Assembly: GCA_019116445.1 (NCBI GenBank)
Contig: DXBP01000047.1
Location: 1-33,499 of the forward strand
Direction of reading: 5' to 3'
From: Candidatus Gemmiger excrementigallinarum
GTDB lineage: Bacteria; Bacillota; Clostridia; Oscillospirales; Ruminococcaceae
DNA length: 33,499 nt
Positions within the stretch are counted from its first letter, which is position 1. Each line of letters starts with the position of its first letter. The position numbers and the translations under genes are program-made. The notes below the pieces were generated by a model, which did not search any database, was not told where the DNA came from, and was given only the letters and a program-made list of their open reading frames with translations. Of this stretch, positions 6,194 through 16,096 are shown one piece after another.

Positions 6194-8407
6194 ATGAAAA
6201 AGCGTATCGCGTCCCTGCTGTTATCCGCAGCGGTGCTGGCTGCCTGTACCGGTTGCCGTACCGCGCCCGCCTCTGCGTCCTTGGATTCCGGTTCTTCCTC
6301 GACCTCCAGCGGAGATCCCGTTCCGGAGGTCACCCCTGCCCCCTCAGCCGCCCCTGCCGGTCTGCTGGGTGAGCTGCCGGTTCTGTATGACGCGGCACTT
6401 ACACCCTGTGTGCCGGAATTCACGGTGGCAGAGGATTTTTCCAACGTCATCAATCCCGATCTGGTAGAGTACTGGAACGAGGAGGCCAAACAGAAACTGC
6501 TGGAAAACGGCTTTGTCGTCTGCAGCAGTACCAATGACGAATTCTATCCGCAGTATGAAAGCAACCGCTATGTATATACCCCCAGTTTTGTGACGGTGGA
6601 TGCTTCACTGCACACCTATCATTTGTACTTCCTCTATTTGCAGCGCCAGACGGAGCAGGCCCACCTGCTGCCGCTGCTGCAGGAACTTACCACGACCATG
6701 CTGGCCGAGAGCCGGACCCAGGCCGAGGCACTGACCGGTACCGAATGGGAAAATGCGGCGCAGCGCAACGTTGCCTATTTCAGTGTGGCCGCAGCGCTGC
6801 TGGACCCCACCATGGATGCCGCCACTCTGCCGGAGGAGGCCGCGCAGGAACTGACTCTCATTGAAGCCGCTGCCGGCATTGCCCCCTCCCCTGTCATGAA
6901 CCTGGGAGAGGAAAACGGCAGCCAGCAGGAGGATTACAGTCAGTACATTCCCCGCAGCTATTATACCGAGAGCGAAGAACTGACCCGCTATTTCAAGGCG
7001 ATGATGTGGTATGGGCGGATGGCGTTTTTGCAGTCTGACGCGGACAAGACCCGCAGCGCAGTGCTGATGAACCTGGCCCTGCGTGACAGTGGCGCCCAGG
7101 AAAACTGGCAGCGTATCTACGATGTCACCTGCTTCTTTGCGGGTGTCAGCGACGATGCCAACACCAACGATTATCTGCCTTTGATCGATGCGGCCTACGG
7201 AGGGTCGGCGCAGGTTTCGGCTCTGCCCGGCAATGATGCGGTCTGGCAGACGTTGATGTCCTCGCTGGAAACGCTGAAGCCGGCTGCCATCAATTCCATC
7301 CCCATTTACGAATGGGAGGACCGGGATGCCGCCACGGCGGGGTACCGTTTTATGGGGCAGCGGTACACTCTTGATGCAGATATTTTGCAGCAGCTTGTTT
7401 ACCGCGATGTGGAGCAAAGCGCCGACGGGCGCAAACGGCTGCTGCCGGATGCGCTGGATGTCCCGGCCGCGTTAGGTTCTGACACGGCGCTGGATATTCT
7501 GCACACCCAATGTGATACCGGCTACCCCAACTACGATGACCAGATGAATACCGTCCGCACCAAGATGGCAGAGGCCGGAGAGGAAGTATGGAATGCCAGC
7601 CTATATTCCGCCTGGCTGAACACGCTCCGCCCCCTGACCGAAACACGAGGCGAAGGTTGGCCGCAGTATATGCAGACCGCTGCCTGGCGGACCAAATCGC
7701 TGGCGAGTTTTCTGGGCAGCTGGACGGAGCTGAAGCACGACACTGCACTGTACAGCAAACAGGTATATGCCGAAATGGGCGGTGGCGGCGGCATCGAAGA
7801 AATGGATGACCGCGGTTGGGTTGAAACCGAACCGGTGGTTTTCGGCCGCCTGGCAGCACTGAGCCGGGCCACCTCCGAAGGGTTGGAGAAGCTGGGACTT
7901 CTGGATGACAACTCCAAAGACAATCTGGAGAAACTGTACCAGCTGAATTATCAATTGATGGTTATTGCGGAAAAGGAACTGCGCAACGAACTGCCTACCG
8001 ATGAAGAGTTTGAACTGATCCGCAGCTTTGGCGGACAGCTGGAACACTTCTGGCTGGAAACCGTTGCCACCGATGACCAGGCGTTTATCACACCGCAGGA
8101 GCATCCCGCAGCGCTGGTGGCCGATATTGCCACCGATCCCAATGGTTCCGTGCTGCAGACCGCCACCGATGTGGGAACGATCTATGTGCTGGTCAGCGTT
8201 GACGGTTCGCCGCGTATCGCTGTGGGTACGGTCTACAGTTTTTATCAGTTCACGCAGCCCCTTGACCAGCGCATGACCGATCAGGACTGGTGGGTGGAAC
8301 TGGGCAAGGCCCCCGATGCGGAAGGCAACTTCCACTGGGAGGAACGCCCCGCCCCTCCGGCCTGGACCGAAGGGTATTCCGTTTCCACCACATACCAGGT
8401 GGGCTGA
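6194..8407 (+). CDS. DUF3160 lipoprotein
   Basis: 737 residues. A type II signal peptide (MKKRIASLLL then a lipobox LAAC with Cys18) predicts a lipid-anchored extracellular protein, followed by a Ser/Thr/Pro linker to about residue 50. The body matches DUF3160 by pattern: VTVDASLHTYHLYF near the start, YYTESEELTRYFKAMMWYGR in the middle, and a C-terminal all-beta part with VGTIYVLVSVDG. Function of the family is unknown. The start is 6194 because AGGAGGAAGG lies just upstream; an upstream in-frame ATG at 6173 has no such site. The gene ends directly on the ATG of the next, so the pair is translationally coupled. Confidence 0.85.
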   Translation: MKKRIASLLLSAAVLAACTGCRTAPASASLDSGSSSTSSGDPVPEVTPAPSAAPAGLLGELPVLYDAALTPCVPEFTVAEDFSNVINPDLVEYWNEEAKQKLLENGFVVCSSTNDEFYPQYESNRYVYTPSFVTVDASLHTYHLYFLYLQRQTEQAHLLPLLQELTTTMLAESRTQAEALTGTEWENAAQRNVAYFSVAAALLDPTMDAATLPEEAAQELTLIEAAAGIAPSPVMNLGEENGSQQEDYSQYIPRSYYTESEELTRYFKAMMWYGRMAFLQSDADKTRSAVLMNLALRDSGAQENWQRIYDVTCFFAGVSDDANTNDYLPLIDAAYGGSAQVSALPGNDAVWQTLMSSLETLKPAAINSIPIYEWEDRDAATAGYRFMGQRYTLDADILQQLVYRDVEQSADGRKRLLPDALDVPAALGSDTALDILHTQCDTGYPNYDDQMNTVRTKMAEAGEEVWNASLYSAWLNTLRPLTETRGEGWPQYMQTAAWRTKSLASFLGSWTELKHDTALYSKQVYAEMGGGGGIEEMDDRGWVETEPVVFGRLAALSRATSEGLEKLGLLDDNSKDNLEKLYQLNYQLMVIAEKELRNELPTDEEFELIRSFGGQLEHFWLETVATDDQAFITPQEHPAALVADIATDPNGSVLQTATDVGTIYVLVSVDGSPRIAVGTVYSFYQFTQPLDQRMTDQDWWVELGKAPDAEGNFHWEERPAPPAWTEGYSVSTTYQVG

Positions 8408-8941
8408 ATGAAGCAAAAAATGGGCTGGTTCTTATATGCCGTTGTCTTGGCAGGCGTTGCGGTACCGTTGCTGTGGGCACGCGGGGTGTTTCTGCCGCCC
8501 GGCAATGACCGCAGCGAAACCGTTTCTTTTGCAGATGATACCGCTGTTTCTTTGACTCTGGCGCACGGGCGCTTTACCGCGTCAGGCGAAAACTCTTCCA
8601 CCTGGAAAAGCGACCCCGGTTGGCGTGTACAGGATTATCTGACCATGGATATTGACCGGGACGGTGCCACCGAGTTACTGCTCCTTGTGTGGAGGCGCGG
8701 GAATTACGGCCCCAGCAGACCGTTCTGGGTCAAACGCAATAATACCGCCTGGAGCCAGCATATCTTTATCTATGACCGACAGAACGGCACCTTTGCGCCG
8801 CAGTGGATGTCCAGTCAGCTGCGGCCAGAGGTGGCTCGCTGGGCGGTTGCGAGTACGGATGAATTGTTTATTCTGACGCCGGAGGGCGATAAGACACTAT
8901 GGCAATGGGGCCAATGGGGTCTTGTACGCACCGACACCTAA
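8408..8941 (+). CDS. Small membrane-anchored protein with an FG-GAP/VCBS-like calcium loop
   Basis: 177 residues. One N-terminal membrane span (about 7-24) is followed by an extracellular domain with YLTMDIDRDGATELLLLVW, a DxDxDG calcium-binding loop of FG-GAP/VCBS type at 81-86, and a Trp/Tyr-rich second half. The ATG abuts the stop of the DUF3160 gene with no gap and no good ribosome site, so the two are probably made together and may act as a pair at the cell surface. No specific function is recognised. Confidence 0.75.
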   Translation: MKQKMGWFLYAVVLAGVAVPLLWARGVFLPPGNDRSETVSFADDTAVSLTLAHGRFTASGENSSTWKSDPGWRVQDYLTMDIDRDGATELLLLVWRRGNYGPSRPFWVKRNNTAWSQHIFIYDRQNGTFAPQWMSSQLRPEVARWAVASTDELFILTPEGDKTLWQWGQWGLVRTDT

Positions 8942-8944
8942 TAC

Positions 8945-11900
8945 ATGATCATGACACTGTTTACTGCACGTTTTACGCAAACCAAGGAATATGAAAAACT
9001 GGCGCATGCGCTCTCCGAACCGGGGGCATGCGCCTTATTTGGGTTGCCGGGGGCAGGCCGGGCACTGGTGTATGCTGCCCTTTGCCGCACGCTGAATCGA
9101 CCGATGTGCATTGTTACCCCGGGCGAGGCTGAGGCCACCCGTTTTTGCGGTGATCTGAACGCGCTGGGAGTCCCGGCGGCCGTGTTCCCGGCGCGGGATT
9201 ATGTGCTGCGCCCCATCGAAGGCACCGCCCGAGAATACGAATACCGCCGCCTGGGCGTATTGGGGGATCTGGTAGGCGGCCGCTTGCAGGCGGTCTGTGT
9301 ATCGGAAGAAGCGCTGACCCAGTATACAACGCCAAAGGCGGATTTCTGCACCAATACCCGGACCCTACGCCCCGGGGACAGTATGTCCCGGGCCGACCTG
9401 ACAGCACTGCTGTATGGCGCCGGTTACACCCGCCGCACCCAGGTTGACGGACCGGGGCAGTTTTCCATCCGCGGTGATATTGTGGACCTCTATGCCCCCG
9501 ACATGAAACTGCCTGTACGTATGGAGTTCTGGGGGGACGAAATCGACACAATGCATACATTTGATCTGACCACTCAGCGCCGCGAGGACCCGGTGGAAAA
9601 GATCTATGTAAGCCCCGCACGGGAAGCTCTTTTTGGCGCCCCTGCCGAAGCCGCCGCGCTGCTGCGCGCCTTTTTGAAAAAACAGCGCGGCAAGAAACGC
9701 ACGGCGTTGGAAACCTGCATGGGCCCGGAACTGGCCCAGCTGGATGGCGGATTGATCCCGGTAAACATGGATAAATACCTGGCTATCCGCTACCCGGAAC
9801 CCGCCACGCTGCTGGAATATTTCGAGGACCCTCTGCTGGTGCTGGAGGAGCCTGCTTCTGTGCGGGAGGCTCAGCGCGCTACCACCTACCGCCGCGGCGA
9901 AGAACTGACCACGCTGCTGAATGACGGGGTCCTGGCCTCCGGGCTGGACGCCCTTTACGCCGAAGCCAGCTGGCTTTGGATGCAGCCCGGCCGCTGCCGT
10001 ACCATCTGCGCAGAAAACTTTGCCCGCAGTATGCCGGATCTGGCTTTGAAGGAAATCATCAACGCCCCGGCCCATTCCCTGCCGGCGTGGAGCGGAGAAG
10101 TTGCGCATCTGCTGGAGGATCTGCAGCCGCTGTGTGACGGTGGTGCCGCCGTCACGATACTGGCCGGCACGCCCCGCGCCGCAGCCGGTCTGGCTGCCGA
10201 TCTGCGGGTCAAGGGCCTGAATGTTACTACCGATGAAGACGCACCGCCTTCCGCCGGGCTGGTACAGGTACTGCCGGGGCAGCTTTCGGCCGGGTGCAGT
10301 CTGCCCTTTGCCCAATATGCGGTCTTTACCGCCCGTGCCTTTGGCGTAAGCACTGCACAAAAGAAGAAAAAGCGCAATAAGGACGCCCTGAACAGCCTGA
10401 GCGAGATTTCTCCCGGTGATCTGGTGGTTCACCAGAACCATGGTATTGGCCGTTATGCAGGCATCCAGCGGATGGCTGTACAGGGGGTCACCAAAGATTA
10501 TCTGCGCATCGAATATGATAAAAAAGATGTGCTGTATGTACCGGTCACACAGCTGGACCTCCTGTCCCGCTACACCGCCCCGGGCGACAAAGACAATGTG
10601 AAGCTGAGCCGTCTGGGCGGCAGCGACTGGGCCAAAACCCGCAAAAAAGTACGGGCTGCTACCGAGGCTATGGCCAAGGAACTCATTGAGTTGTACGCCC
10701 GCCGCAAGCAGGCCAAGGGCTATGCCTTCCCCTCCGATGATACCTGGCAGAGCGATTTTGAGCAGCGGTTTGCCTACGACGAAACGCCTGACCAGCTGAC
10801 CTGTGCCGCCGACATCAAACATGACATGGAACAGCCCTGGCCCATGGACCGGCTTTTGTGCGGCGACGTAGGCGTGGGTAAAACCGAAGTGGCGCTGCGA
10901 GCCGCCTTTAAATGTGTGATGGGCGGCAAGCAGTGTGCCATTCTGGCGCCGACTACGATCCTGGCCTGGCAGCACTTCAATACCGCTATCGCCCGTATGG
11001 AAGCATATCCCATCCGTATCGGACTGCTTTCCCGGTACCGCAGCAGCAAGGAACAGAAAGAAACGCTGCGCGGACTGAAAGACGGCACTGTGGATATCGT
11101 GGTGGGCACTCACCGCCTGCTTTCCGATGATGTAAAATTCCGGGATCTGGGACTGGTCATCATCGACGAGGAGCAGCGCTTCGGTGTCAAACACAAGGAG
11201 AAACTCAAGGAGGCTTTCATCGGGGTAGATATGCTCACTCTTTCGGCCACCCCGATCCCCCGTACCTTGAATATGGCCTTGTCCGGCATCCGGGACATGA
11301 GTACCATCGAGCAGCCGCCATTTGAACGCCAGCCTGTAGAAACCTACGTGCTGGAATATGACGAGGGTATTGTTTCGGAAGCCATCCGCAAGGAGTTGGC
11401 CCGGGGCGGGCAGGTATATTATCTGCACAACCGCGTGGATACCATCAACGAATGTGCCGCGCGCATCGAAAAACTGGCACCGGGAGCTCGGGTGGGGGTT
11501 GCCCACGGCAAAATGACCGAGGAACAGATTTCCTCGGTGTGGCAGCAGCTGCTGGACAATGAGATCGACGTACTGGTGTGTACCACGCTGATTGAAACCG
11601 GCGTGGATGTGCGCAACTGCAATACTCTGATTATTGAAAACGCGGACCGGATGGGGCTTTCCCAACTCTATCAGCTGCGCGGCCGCGTGGGGCGTTCCTC
11701 CCGCAAAGCCTATGCCTACTTCACCTTTACCCGGGATAAGGTCCTGACTGAGATTGCCGCCAAACGGCTTTCGGCGATCCGGGAGTTTACGGCGTTCGGT
11801 TCGGGATTCCGTATCGCCATGCGCGACTTGCAGATCCGCGGCGCAGGCAGTTTGCTGGGCCACAGCCAGCACGGCCACATGGAGGCAGTAGGCTACGACC

Positions 11901-12412
11901 TCTATGTAAAAATGCTTGGGCAGGCTATTGCCACGGCCCGTGGCGAAACGCCGCCGCCCGACAAGAGCGACTGTCTGGTGGATATTTCCATTGACGCCTA
12001 TCTGCCGGAGGATTATATTCCCGACCCCGCCGGACGCATCGAAGCCTACAAGCGCATTGCGGCCATTGAAACCACCGCTGATGCCGAGGATGTGCTGGAC
12101 GAACTGATCGACCGTTACGGCTCCCCGCCCAAGAGCGTGCAGGGACTGGTGGATGTTTCTCTGGTACGTGTGACCGCCGCCCGCGTGGGCATTGTGGAGA
12201 TTGTCCAGCGAAACGATCAGTTGATTCTGTACTCCGATGTGGTAGGTCCGCAGCAGTTGGCTGCCGTGATGGAGCAGTATCCCCACCGGGTGCTTTACAA
12301 CGCCCTGGGGCGGCCCTATTTCAGTCTTCGGGTTCAAAAAGGCGAAAATCCGCTGGTGCTGCTGCGTGATGTGGTTACACTGTTGCCCGGCGCGGCACCT
12401 TCGAGCCCCTGA
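8945..12412 (+). CDS. mfd: Transcription-repair coupling factor
   Basis: ATP-dependent translocase that removes RNA polymerase stalled at lesions and recruits UvrA. 1155 residues, the usual size. Order: UvrB-like N-terminal domains; RNA-polymerase-interacting domain from about 485 ([18 protein letters not shown]); RecG-like motor with Walker A GDVGVGKT at 640-647 and DEEQ box at 741-744; motif VI-type [21 protein letters not shown]-terminal domain with LPEDYIPD. It begins 3 bp after the previous stop with almost no Shine-Dalgarno sequence, suggesting re-initiation by coupled ribosomes; the ATG at 8951 is an alternative start. It is the last gene of the block, followed by a strong terminator. 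Confidence 0.97.
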   Translation: MIMTLFTARFTQTKEYEKLAHALSEPGACALFGLPGAGRALVYAALCRTLNRPMCIVTPGEAEATRFCGDLNALGVPAAVFPARDYVLRPIEGTAREYEYRRLGVLGDLVGGRLQAVCVSEEALTQYTTPKADFCTNTRTLRPGDSMSRADLTALLYGAGYTRRTQVDGPGQFSIRGDIVDLYAPDMKLPVRMEFWGDEIDTMHTFDLTTQRREDPVEKIYVSPAREALFGAPAEAAALLRAFLKKQRGKKRTALETCMGPELAQLDGGLIPVNMDKYLAIRYPEPATLLEYFEDPLLVLEEPASVREAQRATTYRRGEELTTLLNDGVLASGLDALYAEASWLWMQPGRCRTICAENFARSMPDLALKEIINAPAHSLPAWSGEVAHLLEDLQPLCDGGAAVTILAGTPRAAAGLAADLRVKGLNVTTDEDAPPSAGLVQVLPGQLSAGCSLPFAQYAVFTARAFGVSTAQKKKKRNKDALNSLSEISPGDLVVHQNHGIGRYAGIQRMAVQGVTKDYLRIEYDKKDVLYVPVTQLDLLSRYTAPGDKDNVKLSRLGGSDWAKTRKKVRAATEAMAKELIELYARRKQAKGYAFPSDDTWQSDFEQRFAYDETPDQLTCAADIKHDMEQPWPMDRLLCGDVGVGKTEVALRAAFKCVMGGKQCAILAPTTILAWQHFNTAIARMEAYPIRIGLLSRYRSSKEQKETLRGLKDGTVDIVVGTHRLLSDDVKFRDLGLVIIDEEQRFGVKHKEKLKEAFIGVDMLTLSATPIPRTLNMALSGIRDMSTIEQPPFERQPVETYVLEYDEGIVSEAIRKELARGGQVYYLHNRVDTINECAARIEKLAPGARVGVAHGKMTEEQISSVWQQLLDNEIDVLVCTTLIETGVDVRNCNTLIIENADRMGLSQLYQLRGRVGRSSRKAYAYFTFTRDKVLTEIAAKRLSAIREFTAFGSGFRIAMRDLQIRGAGSLLGHSQHGHMEAVGYDLYVKMLGQAIATARGETPPPDKSDCLVDISIDAYLPEDYIPDPAGRIEAYKRIAAIETTADAEDVLDELIDRYGSPPKSVQGLVDVSLVRVTAARVGIVEIVQRNDQLILYSDVVGPQQLAAVMEQYPHRVLYNALGRPYFSLRVQKGENPLVLLRDVVTLLPGAAPSSP

Positions 12413-12430
12413 CATTTTGCCAGACAAGTA

Positions 12431-12466
12431 AAAATTCCTCCGGTCCTGAAAGGCCGGAGGAATTTT
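12431..12466. terminator. Bidirectional terminator between mfd and the minus-strand glycosyltransferase
   Basis: Perfect 13-bp arms, AAAATTCCTCCGG (12431-12443) and CCGGAGGAATTTT (12454-12466), with a 10-nt loop. A-rich and T-rich ends allow it to work on both strands. Confidence 0.9.
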
Positions 12467-12467
12467 C

Positions 12468-13433
12468 TTATTTTGCGGATTGTGCAGGGACCTCTTTCTC
12501 CCCTGCTTCAGCCGTAGTGGTTCGGATCACATACTGCGGGCTTTTGTTCATTGTCATATACATACGGCCCACGTATTCGCCGACCAGCCCCAGCATCATC
12601 ATCAGGATGCCGTCCAGCAACAGTACAACGGAAACGATGCTTGACCAGCCGGCATCGATCTGATCCAGCAAAAGAATCTTGCGCACAATGACGAGGATTG
12701 CGGACAGGAATCCTGCTACCGAGAACACCATACCCATCACGGTGGCGACCCGCAGCGGTTTGACGGAAAACGCCGTAAACCCATTGAGCCAGAGCCGCAG
12801 CAGCTTGAGGAAGGTATATCCGCTTTCTCCTTCGGCACGGTCCTGGTGATCAATGGGAGTGTTTTTGAACCGGCAGGTGGAACGTACCGCCAGACCGTCC
12901 ACATAAGGGAACGGATTGTCGCACTTCACCATCTCGTCAATAATAAAACGCCGCGCTGCGTAGTAACTGGCCATATACAGATCTTTGGGTTTTCCCATCA
13001 GCCAGGTGGCCATCCAGTCGTTGACCTTACTGCCAAAATTGCGGAATGCGCTGTGATGTTTGGCGGGATAGCTGGCATAGACCACGTCGGTATCCTCATC
13101 CAGGGCATCGATCAGCCGGAACATCTCAGCCGGTGGGGTCTGCCCGTCATCATCCAGACTGACAATGATATCCCCGTGCACATGGCGGTACCCGGCCATC
13201 AGCGCCGAAGCCTGGCCGAAATTCCGGGACATACAGATACCGAAGATCTGCGGGTCCTCTGCTTTCAGGCGGCAAATTTCCCGCCAGGTATCATCGGCAG
13301 GGTTGTCGTTGACCAGAATGATTTCATAGGCATAACGGCCGTCTGCCAGAACGGTTTCGCGAATTTCCCGCGTGACCGCCGCCAAAGTTGCCGCACTGTG
13401 ATAGCAGGGTATGACAAAGCTGAGAAGCTGCAT
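12468..13433 (-). CDS. Membrane-anchored family 2 glycosyltransferase (GtrB/ArnC-like)
   Basis: 321 residues. GT-A domain: SFVIPCYHSA at the start, IILVNDNPADDT, the metal motif DDDGQ at 94-98, and the acceptor helix region NFGSKVNDW. Two C-terminal membrane spans (about 229-254 and 264-288) are typical of polyprenyl-phosphate glycosyltransferases, which load a sugar on undecaprenyl phosphate at the inner face of the membrane. The start at 13433 is where the domain begins; the nearest strong ribosome site, GGGAGG, is about 14 bp upstream, a little far. It lies 22 bp downstream of the ATP-grasp gene, so the two form an operon. Confidence 0.88.
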   Translation of the reverse strand: MQLLSFVIPCYHSAATLAAVTREIRETVLADGRYAYEIILVNDNPADDTWREICRLKAEDPQIFGICMSRNFGQASALMAGYRHVHGDIIVSLDDDGQTPPAEMFRLIDALDEDTDVVYASYPAKHHSAFRNFGSKVNDWMATWLMGKPKDLYMASYYAARRFIIDEMVKCDNPFPYVDGLAVRSTCRFKNTPIDHQDRAEGESGYTFLKLLRLWLNGFTAFSVKPLRVATVMGMVFSVAGFLSAILVIVRKILLLDQIDAGWSSIVSVVLLLDGILMMMLGLVGEYVGRMYMTMNKSPQYVIRTTTAEAGEKEVPAQSAK

Positions 13434-13455
13434 GAGATGCTGTTTTTCCTCCCTC

Positions 13456-14595
13456 TTATTTTTCCATCCAGGTTGCGATGCGTGCAGGGTCTTCCGACGC
13501 AAAGATATAATATCCGAAACGGGTGGAGGAGTCGGTTACAATGTGATCCATGGGATCAATCGGGCTTTCCTCCAGCATGGTAATGCCGGGTGCCGCACGA
13601 AGGGCTTCCCGCAGTTCCAGGTCCCGGGGGCCAAACACAAAGCGCACCCCACAGGCCGCATGATGCGGGCCACTCGTCAGGTCCGGTGCCTGGCCCAGTG
13701 CAATCTGGACAACCATCCGCACGAAATCCATACCTGTTGTAAAAGGCACCAGGTGGCTGCCAATGCAGTCGCCGCCCATACGGCCGCCAATTTCGATGAG
13801 TTTGAGGTTGCCCTTTTCGTCGATTTTCAATTCACTGTGGGACGCACCGTTGCAGATTTCCAGTGTATCCAAGGCGTGAAAGACTACGTCACGTACCTTC
13901 TCCTGCATTTGACTGCTCAGCGGAGCCGGTTCCATGTGCCCGGTTTCAATGTACATGGGAGCGCCGGTGGTGTACTTCAGGGTGATTTGCAGAAGATGAT
14001 GCTTCCCCTGCCAGGAAACGCACTCCACACTGTATTCCTGGCCGGTGGCGAATTCTTCTACCAGCACCATTTTTTCAAAACTCTGCTCCCGGGCCCGTAC
14101 AATGGCAGCCTGCAGTCCGGCAGGCCGCTGTACTTCGGTGATGCCCCGGCTGCCGGAACGATCGGTAGGCTTGACGATCAGCGGATACTGCATGCCTTCC
14201 ACCACCGAAAGATCACTCTCCGGTCCAATGAGTACCGAACGCGGCGACGGATCCCCGGCTGCCAAAAATGCATCCCGCATCTTGTGTTTGTTGGTGGATT
14301 TTTCGCAGCAGCGCATACTGTTGCCAGGCAGTCCCAGTTTTTCTGCCACGTAGTTCACGGTAATGGCCGCCAGGTCACTGGCAATGGTGCAGATGCCATC
14401 GATGCCGATTTCCCGGCATTTTTCCAGAATGGCGTCTTTTTCCACAATGCTGATGGGATAAAAATGGTCCGCCATCTTCTCCCCTACGTCATCTGCCGCC
14501 CAGGCAAACACGTGGGTTTCACACCCCAGATCCTTTGCCTTTTGAATCAGCGGGGCCTGCAAATAAGACGCACCGATAATCGCCAGTTTTTTCAT
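13456..14595 (-). CDS. ATP-grasp domain ligase
   Basis: 379 residues. A Rossmann-like pre-ATP-grasp domain (KKLAIIGASYLQAPLIQKAKDLG) resembles the PurK/PurT/carbamoyl-phosphate-synthase-like group. The ATP-grasp fold follows, with PLIVKPTDRSGSRG as the nucleotide loop, VLVEEFATGQEYSVE, and a metal-binding LKLIEIGGRMGGD. Such enzymes join a carboxylate to an amine or thiol through an acyl-phosphate. The substrate is not evident; pairing with a polyprenyl-type glycosyltransferase suggests cell-envelope or capsule modification, which is inference. GGGAAGGA lies just upstream of the start. Confidence 0.85.
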   Translation of the reverse strand: MKKLAIIGASYLQAPLIQKAKDLGCETHVFAWAADDVGEKMADHFYPISIVEKDAILEKCREIGIDGICTIASDLAAITVNYVAEKLGLPGNSMRCCEKSTNKHKMRDAFLAAGDPSPRSVLIGPESDLSVVEGMQYPLIVKPTDRSGSRGITEVQRPAGLQAAIVRAREQSFEKMVLVEEFATGQEYSVECVSWQGKHHLLQITLKYTTGAPMYIETGHMEPAPLSSQMQEKVRDVVFHALDTLEICNGASHSELKIDEKGNLKLIEIGGRMGGDCIGSHLVPFTTGMDFVRMVVQIALGQAPDLTSGPHHAACGVRFVFGPRDLELREALRAAPGITMLEESPIDPMDHIVTDSSTRFGYYIFASEDPARIATWMEK

Positions 14596-14645
14596 CTGTT
14601 TCCTTCCCTCATCACGGTTGACCGAAAGTTGCCTTTTTATCGTGT

Positions 14646-14674
14646 ATTATAGCACAGTCCGATGAAAATAGGAA
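14646..14674 (-). promoter_or_regulatory. Promoter of the ATP-grasp/glycosyltransferase operon
   Basis: On the minus strand, a weak TTCCTA -35 (14674-14669) is followed after 17 bp by TATAAT (14651-14646), preceded by TGC as an extended -10. Confidence 0.65.
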
Positions 14675-14686
14675 GCACTGTTTGTC

Positions 14687-14715
14687 TTGTGTTTTGCCAT
14701 TTTACAAGGTATAAT
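14687..14715 (+). promoter_or_regulatory. Promoter of the CLC transporter gene
   Basis: TTGTGT (14687-14692), 17-bp spacer, TATAAT (14710-14715). The leader is only about 25 nt long, which leaves no room for a riboswitch. Confidence 0.65.
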
Positions 14716-14745
14716 TGTAAAGATTATAAAGTGGAGGATTTCGCT

Positions 14746-16035
14746 ATGCAAACTTTGCAACACGCCCTGCACAGTGCCCTGCGGTATCTTCGGGTCTGTG
14801 CCAAGTGGCTGCTTCTGGCTGCACTGGTCGGCTGCCTGACCGGCCCGCTGGGGGCCGCCTTCGGTCTGGCCTTGGACTGGGCCAACACCACCCGTGCCCT
14901 GCAGGGCTGGCTTTTGTACCTGCTGCCACTGGGCGGCCTGGTCATTGTTTTTCTGTATCGCCATTTCGATCCGGAAGGCGGCGGCTCCACCAACCAGGTC
15001 TTTGCCGCAGTGCGGGAACGCAAAGTTCTGACCTTGCGCACAGCACCCCTGATCTTTTTCTCCACTGTGACGACCCACCTGCTGGGCGGTTCCAGCGGCC
15101 GTGAGGGTGCAGCACTGCTGCTGGGCGGTTCGGTTTCCGGACAGTTCGGCCGCCTGCTGCGGCTGGACCGGTACGACTGCCGGTTGATGACCATGTGTGG
15201 TATGGCCGGTGCGTTTTCCTCCATCTTCGGAACCCCCCTGGCAGCCACCGTATTTACCATCGAGGTCGTTAATGTGGGGTCCATGCAGTATGCGGCGCTG
15301 CTGCCCTGCCTGGTTTCGGCACTGCTGGGGGTCTGGATCAGCGGGCAGTTGGGCCTGGCCCCCACTGCATTCACGTTAGGTGCCACTGCGGAACTGACCC
15401 CCGTCACGATCCTGCAGGTGTTGGTTCTGGGCATACTGCTGGCAGGGCTGAGCATAGTATTCTGCGAACTTCTGCACACCGCGCCCAAACTCTACGCCCG
15501 GTTTTTCCCAAATCCCTATCTGCGTGTGGTGGTTGGCGGCCTTCTGATCATTGCTTTGACCAAACTGCTGGGAACCACCGACTACAACGGTGCCGGCAGC
15601 GCTGTTATTGCCGCCGCCATGGTCGGCCAGGCGCTGCCCTGGGCATTTGCACTAAAGATGCTCTTCACGGCTTTGACACTGGGAGCCGGATACAAAGGCG
15701 GCGAAATCGTTCCGATCTTTTTTACCGGCGCCACTTTCGGTTGTGTGGTGGCTCCCCTGCTGGGGCTGCCGGCTCCGCTGGGCGCAGCGCTTGGAATGGT
15801 AGCGCTGTTCTGCGGATGTACCAACAGCCCGCTGGCTTCCATTTGCCTGGGGCTGGAAGTGTTCGGCGGGCAGTGCCTGCCGCTGTTTGCGCTGGTGTGT
15901 GCCGTTTCCTACATGCTGTCGAGTTATTTCAGCCTGTATCATGAACAGCACTTCCTCCATTCCAAGCTGCGCATCGGCAGTGTGCGGTTCCTGGAGGGGC
16001 ATTGGACGGAAACGGAACCCAATGAGGAAAATTGA
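14746..16035 (+). CDS. CLC-family anion channel/transporter
   Basis: 429 residues with about ten hydrophobic segments; integral membrane. CLC signatures: GGSSGREGAAL with the gating glutamate at Glu120, GMAGAFSSIFGTPLAATVFTIEV, and GAGYKGGEIVP at 313-323. The position of the chloride-selectivity motif GSGIP of E. coli ClC reads GGGSTNQVF (78-86), and the loop is GREGA rather than the common GREGP. That points to a subfamily other than the classic chloride/proton exchangers; fluoride exporters of the CLC-F group are one candidate but the sequence alone does not settle it. The start at 14746 follows GTGGAGGA; the longer frame from 14662 crosses the promoter. The gene stands alone. Confidence 0.88.
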   Translation: MQTLQHALHSALRYLRVCAKWLLLAALVGCLTGPLGAAFGLALDWANTTRALQGWLLYLLPLGGLVIVFLYRHFDPEGGGSTNQVFAAVRERKVLTLRTAPLIFFSTVTTHLLGGSSGREGAALLLGGSVSGQFGRLLRLDRYDCRLMTMCGMAGAFSSIFGTPLAATVFTIEVVNVGSMQYAALLPCLVSALLGVWISGQLGLAPTAFTLGATAELTPVTILQVLVLGILLAGLSIVFCELLHTAPKLYARFFPNPYLRVVVGGLLIIALTKLLGTTDYNGAGSAVIAAAMVGQALPWAFALKMLFTALTLGAGYKGGEIVPIFFTGATFGCVVAPLLGLPAPLGAALGMVALFCGCTNSPLASICLGLEVFGGQCLPLFALVCAVSYMLSSYFSLYHEQHFLHSKLRIGSVRFLEGHWTETEPNEEN

Positions 16036-16036
16036 G

Positions 16037-16065
16037 TTGTACGCTGACAATGAACGTGCTATAAT
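16037..16065 (+). promoter_or_regulatory. Promoter of the ttcA-alr-lepA operon
   Basis: TTGTAC (16037-16042), 17-bp spacer, TATAAT (16060-16065), preceded by TGC as an extended -10. It begins 2 bp after the CLC gene's stop codon, and no terminator was seen between them, so readthrough from the CLC gene is possible. Confidence 0.7.
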
Positions 16066-16096
16066 GAAGCGTTAAGAACAAGAAAGGAGGGCGGTC

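Noticed and set aside
9365-12427. 1020-residue open frame on the minus strand opposite mfd
   Set aside because: Antisense shadow of mfd; Gln/His/Gly-rich, no domain, and it ends within the terminator region.
14716-14745. Fluoride riboswitch before the CLC gene
   Set aside because: The leader between -10 and start codon is about 30 nt, too short for the motif, and no matching structure was seen.
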